From NCBI GenBank assembly GCA_037975125.1, contig CM075852.1, positions 4,724,214 to 4,788,213 on the forward strand: a DNA stretch of 64,000 nucleotides, written 5' to 3'. This document shows, one piece after another, positions 58,510 to 64,000 of this stretch. The notes beneath the pieces were generated by a model. It did not search any database, was not told the DNA's origin, and saw only the letters and a program-made list of their open reading frames with translations. This DNA comes from Latrodectus hesperus (Eukaryota; Arthropoda; Arachnida; Araneae; Theridiidae). The position numbers and the translations under genes were made by a program. How positions within the stretch are numbered: the stretch's first letter is position 1; the number at the start of each line of letters is the position of its first letter.

Positions 58510-61003
58510 ACACCAGATAGGAGTAATTTATTCGGTTTTGGAAATCAAAATAATCCAGTAACTAAGGCTTTTGGAAAAGCTGTAGTAGATATTCATGCAG
58601 ATGATGTAGTTGGTAAATTTATTCCTTTATTAACTGTCGAAGATAATTCAAAACCATGCATTTAGTTTTAGATAGACCATCGTTAGATTTACCATACATT
58701 ACTTTTACGTGTATTGGAGGTAATCTAAAATTTGGATACTCAAATGGCAAGGTTTTTTCTGTAATTTAAGTGGATGTAAAGGAAAATACGATTAAATAAA
58801 AAACATTAAATGAAACAGAGATCGAAAGTAAATCAATTAATTTAATTAGAGCGAAAATTGAAGAAAATTGAAAAAATTGAAAAATTTCCTATTCCGAAAA
58901 ATACACACATTCAAAGAATTTTAGGACTTACTAGTTTCTTCAGAAGATTTGTTCCTCGAGGCAGCACTACTGTCTGAACTTACGAAAAACGATCCAAGGT
59001 TTATTTGGGAAAAAGAGCAAATTGTGGCTTTCGAGTAACTTAAAAGTAATCTTATTAAGGAACTGATTCTAGCTCATTGTGATCCTCAAAGTGAAACTGT
59101 AGTACATTGTTACGCAAGTTCAAGTGGATTGGCCTCAAAATTGTTTCAAGGAGACAGTAAGGAATTGGAGGATGGTTTAATGCTTTAGTAAGAAAACTAC
59201 GGAAACTGAACAAAAGTATCATTCAAGTTAATTAGAATTTATGTCAATTGTGTGGGCATTAGAAAGGTTAAGGCAGTTTCTGATAGGAATAAAGATTACA
59301 ATCGTTACAGTCATTCAAGTAATCGTATATCTAAACGCTAAAATTCATAAAATCCTCAGATGGCAAGATGGTTTAACCTCATGCAAAAATATGATTTTGA
59401 GATGCGGCATATTTCAGGTGAACGAATGAAACACATAGATTCACTAAGCAGAGCAGCTGTTGAAGAGCCTTATTGAGAGAAAATTTCAAGTTTGTGTTAC
59501 CTTGACTACAGAAGAAGAAAATTTAATGATGCAAAATTCATGGAACTACGTAAATTAATAGAGATATTCAAGAAGAATGAAGATAAAAGGTTCAAATCTG
59601 AAAAGAAAATGATTGAAGGATATGTTTTCAAGCAGAATAAAATTTATAGAAAACACAGGGTTAAGGATATAAAGAAATTTTACTTAATGTAATACCTAAA
59701 TTAATGAGAAAAAGTATAGCAGTTAGATTCCACGACCACATGGTACATTTTTTTGTCGATCGAGCTGTTAGTAAAATAAAAGAATTATATTGATTTGCAT
59801 CTATGAATTGTTACTTAAGGCTCTTCCAGACCTACGTGTGAACTCCCGTTGTCTTGTCGCCCCATCTGGTGTTAGTTCTCAAAGCTTGTCGAGGGGAGTA
59901 TCCAAAACAGTATTATTGGTTGAAATTGCTTGTCAATCAATCCTTCGAAGTTAGAAGACATATTTCAATGTGTCCTTAGAAGATCCTTAGAAGACCTTAG
60001 AAGACCTTACAATCCTTAGAAGACATATTTCAATGTGTTTTGAATGTTTACTGAACAAAGTTCCAGGTGGAAAAAAGCAGAGATTTTTGAACACAATTTC
60101 ACCAAGGAAACGTCCGTTTCTATCATTCATGTGAATCATCTATTTCCTTTAGTTAAAACTTGTAAAAGAAATCAATAACTATTTGTAATGATAGATAATT
60201 TAAGCAGATTTGTCAGAGTATACCTGTGAGAAGTACTTCAACTCAAAATACACTGAAAACTTTACAGAATTTCATCAACGCATTTGGTTTACCGGACAGG
60301 TTGATAAGTGATCGAGGGTTATGTTTCACTTCTCAACTATTTGAAGAGTTTACTACTACAAATGGAATTAAGCCTACTTTGAACTCTACAAAGCATCTAG
60401 AAGGAAACGGAAAGGTTGAAAGATGCCATAGAACTCTATTAGCTACAATTTCTACAAGTATGGAGGATCCAAAACACAGAGATTGGGACTTGAAAATTAA
60501 AGATGCCGAATGGCATTTAAATAATGCAGTTAATAAAACAATAATAAGACTCCATTTCAAAAACTACGTGGTTACTCATCTAGATTTTATGATGGACTAA
60601 TAAGCAAATTATCAGGTGATGAAGCTAAAGAATGTAAAGATCCTGGAGAAGTACGAAAAGAAACGATTCAAAATATAGAAACAAAGCAGAGAAAGATCAA
60701 ATCAAATTTTGACAAAAAAACCTTTTACGAATTTGATGTAAAACTATCAAATACGTAAAAGTGGAATTAGTGATCATGAAGAAAATAACTCAAGCAACAG
60801 GTCAACCTTTGAAAACTCAGCTAAAATACAGGGGACCATTGATATTTACTCAAGTATTATCATGTTACACTTACAGAGTGACTCAGTAACATGAAAAGGA
60901 AAAGGGACACTTTTTCACAACCATCGCCCACGTAAGTCAACTAAAACCGTGGAGAATTTACCCAGACACAAGCGATTCCAGTGATATTCAAGTTGAACTT
61001 TGA
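58510..61003 (+). pseudogene. Ty3/gypsy LTR retrotransposon, pol relic
   Basis: Pieces of pol follow in order on the plus strand. First is a protease-side stretch (LVLDRPSLDLPYITFT, about 58655-58705). Next is the RT-to-RNase H junction, FPIPKN...LGLTSFFRRFVP (58885-58957). The gypsy RNase H reads HCYASSSGL where HTDASSSGL is usual (about 59105-59130), so an Asp is lost. DSLSRA is at about 59440. The integrase zinc region is H-x3-H (RFHDHM..., about 59730), with its CFEC half at 60036-60047. The integrase core has Asn at the first catalytic position (codon 60134-60136), Asp at 60310-60312 and Glu at 60418-60420, with 35 residues between the last two. A C-terminal tail ends at 61001-61003. The RT palm is missing. 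Stops and frameshifts are many; gag and clear LTRs were not found. Confidence 0.85.
59818..60038 (+). other. Insertion plus slippage duplication in the integrase zinc region
   Basis: The zinc-region reading breaks at about 59818 and resumes at about 60016 (RRHISMCFEC). The first 130 bp between (59819-59950) are GC-richer than the element and unrecognised. Then TTAGAAGACATATTTCAATG plus TGT occurs at 59951-59973 and again at 60016-60038, with several CCTTAGAAGA copies between them. The second copy is the one in frame with the rest of integrase. This looks like a small insertion followed by replication slippage. Confidence 0.75.
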
Positions 61004-61662
61004 ACTTAGTGAACTTTAATTAAACGTTTTTCATAACAAATTGAACTTTAAAAAAATCTGAATTTTTTACAGTAAATTCTATTTAATATAGTGTATCATT
61101 ATCATTATGTACTAACTATTTCTTTTCTTTTTATAAATAGGTTACATAATGTAAAATTAGTACAATTTCTAAAATTTTGAATTTGATGGTTAAAATAGTT
61201 AGTATGTCTACTGAAGAATTATTAAGATTTGTAAGTATGTTTACTTTTATTTTGTGATATTTTAAAATTTTTAATATGTATTATACTGTTTAAATTATTT
61301 ATCATTACAAATAATTATTGATTTCTTTTACAAGTATTATTTTTAGTTTATTAATGTCTAGTAGTATTGTTTGTATTAATCAGAAGATTAATCGGTCAGT
61401 CTGCCCAAATGTTAACATTAAGCTGTAATATTACTTAAAAAAATAATAAGTGGCCACTAGATGGCACTACTTAATATGTCATGTTAAGAGATATGTAAAT
61501 GTAATTAAACAGGGAGAGTGTGTGAAAGAGCTAGCTAAAAAATGTCTGTAAATAATCGTAACTGTAAGTAAATCTTTATAAATATTAGTAAATTTAAGAA
61601 CTTCTCTCTCTTCCTTCCCCACCTAAGCTATTCACTCGTCATTTGATAAACAAAAATGGAAT

Positions 61663-61757
<95 letters not shown>

Positions 61758-64000
61758 CAAGACTATTAATGCTTTTTGAATATTATATTTGTTTATTAAA
61801 ATACCCTGAGAACTTAAAGTAAATTTCGGTGCTAGTAAAATTAAGTTAATTTTTTTTTCATAAAGATTAAGAAAATGCATCTTTAAGGATAAGAAATTTC
61901 ATGCCAAAAAATTGCAGACAAGTTATTGTACATTTTTGCTAATATTACCAGACATTTTAATAAAAGTGCGTCCAATCTTAATTTGATTTGCAATGAAAAT
62001 TTGTGTTAATAAAATTAATTTTGAAATATGAAGCAGCTAATCAATAACTAAACTTGATAATTTCATTAAGCTTATTGCGATTTTTTATGCTTTTAATTAA
62101 TATGAGAATACGAATTAATTTGTTTCACCGTAATAACTGTAGTCGTGGCAAATGCTTTAGATAAGTCTTGGATGGTGGTTAATCCATAAAGTTGGCAATC
62201 ACATGTATATTAATGATAAAGGGAATGCAGGTCAATTATAATTAATGATGAGAATCGTTTCTGGTGATTGGTAGATTTTGTACATAATATGTCATCTGTA
62301 AAATATGCTTAACTGTTTGTTAAAAGTATTAGTTTGTCTCCTAACTAGCCTCCCGGGGCATAAATGAAATGTTTCTTCAGTATAAATTCATCAAATACAA
62401 AGGAAAAATAGATATTTCATGTACTGAATTGTAAATTTATCTTATTATATATTCGATTTAAATTTATTTTTTTAAATTTATTTAATTAAATTAAGTGCAT
62501 TTATATATGAATCACGAATTATTATATAACATTTTTATAATTAGAATTATTAACAAAGTGTTTATATTTTTTGAAAATATGGATTTACATTAAATAATAA
62601 TGTAAAACTAACATTAAATAATACATTTTTTCAAAATTTTCACTGTTATTCTCAGTTTTAAAAAAGTATGAGATTTTGAAATAATGTGAAAAATATATTT
62701 TTATATTTTAAGATTTCGAGCCTGAAACGCTCGCTAGTTTAACTTATTGATTGTTATAATTATAAAGAAAAAGATTTGAAAAATTAATACTATTAAACTT
62801 AAAATTTAAATATAATCTTTCTTGATATCAACTAATTTCCTATATACTACGTTAAATTACAAGCATTCTAATAATCCAAGTTCTGTATAACGTAATTTTT
62901 AAATGGAGATAAATGGTAGAGTAAAAAGTGTTTGAATGATGACATGGAAAATTTTAGTTATAAATGCCTAAAACAGCTAAAGTTATAAAAGACTAGATGA
63001 TTGATAGAGATCTATTATGATATGTTTATATTCTTTGAATTAATACTTGTTTATTACATTTATCAAACAGATATTCCACATTTTATTGGAATTTCACTTA
63101 GTACATTTTTGTAAAAGACATTTTAATATCAAGTTGCTGTTTAAATATGGTTAAATGTTCATTTATATGAAATGAAAAACTACACATTAGTAAACATAAT
63201 TAATTTATACTTGTATCTTCTCAGTATATTACTACACATTATTAAATTCTTGTGTTTTAATGTTACATATCACAACTTGATTCAGAAACATATAATTTTA
63301 TTGTACTTTTGTATAAATTTAACATATTTAATATTTTAATTTGATTTAGAAACAAATCTATAATTCAATATCAAAGATTACATTATTGATGACATTCAAA
63401 GTGCATTCTTTTGAATTTTTGTTCTTTTATTTATATTATTGTCTTTCAACTTCTTTTGAATACATTTGAATCCATTGTTATGATGTGATAGAAGAATTCA
63501 AGGACCTCATTTTTGAAACAGATTATAGATTTTTGAATGAAATATATAACTTTTGAAGACAGAAATATGATCACTCGAATACATTATGCTAATTTCATCG
63601 CTAAATATATTTTTAGGGCATTAGAAGCTGCAATACAGTATTAATTTAAAATAAATCTTGAGTTACTTTTAAAAATTCAGTCCTTCTGAAAATCGGTTTC
63701 AAGAACACGGGAGTTTAGATGTTTTTAGCTTCTATTCATACAGATATTTGATTGACAGCATCATATAAATCGTTGAATCATTCAGAATTTTATATTTAAA
63801 CTTGAAAAAATTAATGAAATTTCTTTGTTTTCCCGTCTTTTTTACTATTAAAAAATATGTACATTTATGATATTTAATTGGAACTTTTAAATTTGAAATA
63901 AAAGTCATAAAATCATTAATTTATTCTCATTAAACATTTTCTTAAGCCTTATAAAGAGATAAAATTTAAAAAAAAAACTTCTTTTTATTTCTTTTTAAAA
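61004..64000. other. Region downstream of gypsy pol; otherwise AT-rich spacer
   Basis: The stretch 61370-61660 is the likeliest place for a 3' LTR: a TGTTAACATT start near 61411, a GTGGCCACTAGATGGC segment near 61450 and CT-rich sequence to 61625. No end or duplicate could be established. An ATG...TTTGTAAGT at 61198-61237 resembles a short exon with a donor site but is isolated. From 61760 to the end there is AT-rich DNA without features. Confidence 0.4.
61664..61753. repeat. (TA)n microsatellite, about 90 bp
   Basis: Uninterrupted TA dinucleotide repeat. Confidence 0.99.

Noticed and set aside
61408..61660. 3' LTR of the gypsy element
   Set aside because: A TGTT start and a CT-rich end can be proposed, but there is no second copy in the window, no clear polypurine tract and no target duplication.

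Overview
The window looks like intergenic DNA from a repeat-rich, strongly AT-rich animal genome, most likely an arthropod and probably a spider. That assignment is inference. It rests on the mix of transposon families (a DD36E Tc1-type element, a ZBED-type hAT, RNase H-bearing non-LTR elements with a C-terminal zinc motif and CAA-rich 3' tails, Ty3/gypsy, mariner) and on how some of the decoded proteins read; no search was run. I found no intact host gene, no tRNA or rRNA gene and no CRISPR array. All recognisable coding sequence is transposon-derived and broken.

Layout. 0-5.2 kb: AT-rich DNA with a 30-bp-arm foldback near 0.2 kb. 5.2-5.4 kb: C-terminal scrap of a non-LTR element (+). 6.9-9.4 kb: decayed non-LTR RT/RNase H (-). 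9.57-9.68 kb: long foldback. 9.88-11.41 kb: complete but dead Tc1-like element with IR/DR ends and a TA duplication. 14.80-17.56 kb: complete but dead hAT element (BED finger and C-terminal dimerisation region still legible) with an 8-bp target duplication. 17.9 kb: another non-LTR tail. 21.59-22.80 kb: Tc1-like DD36E element whose transposase keeps one reading frame with five stops. 24.7-25.4 kb: four-copy tandem repeat of about 170-190 bp. 29.1-30.4 kb: RNase H end of a non-LTR element (+). 33.5-33.9 kb: possible solo LTR. 39.5-39.9 kb: homogeneous 85-bp minisatellite. 41 kb: possible endonuclease relic (-). 43.1-44.9 kb: two non-LTR 3' parts (-). 46.4-47.6 kb: a younger 5'-truncated non-LTR copy (-) that appears to have landed just upstream of a mariner transposase relic (47.6-48.5 kb, +). 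58.5-61.0 kb: Ty3/gypsy pol relic (+) with an insertion and a duplication in its integrase zinc region.

Five long (TA)n tracts (26.2, 32.2, 54.6, 57.4-58.2 and 61.7 kb) punctuate the AT-rich spacers. They create meaningless open frames that alternate Ile and Tyr. The 57.4-58.2 kb tract is unusual: its interruptions recur once as a direct copy and once as an inverted copy.

Nothing here acts as a working gene system. The interest lies in well-bounded element ends, nested insertions, foldbacks and tandem repeats that record how the region was built.
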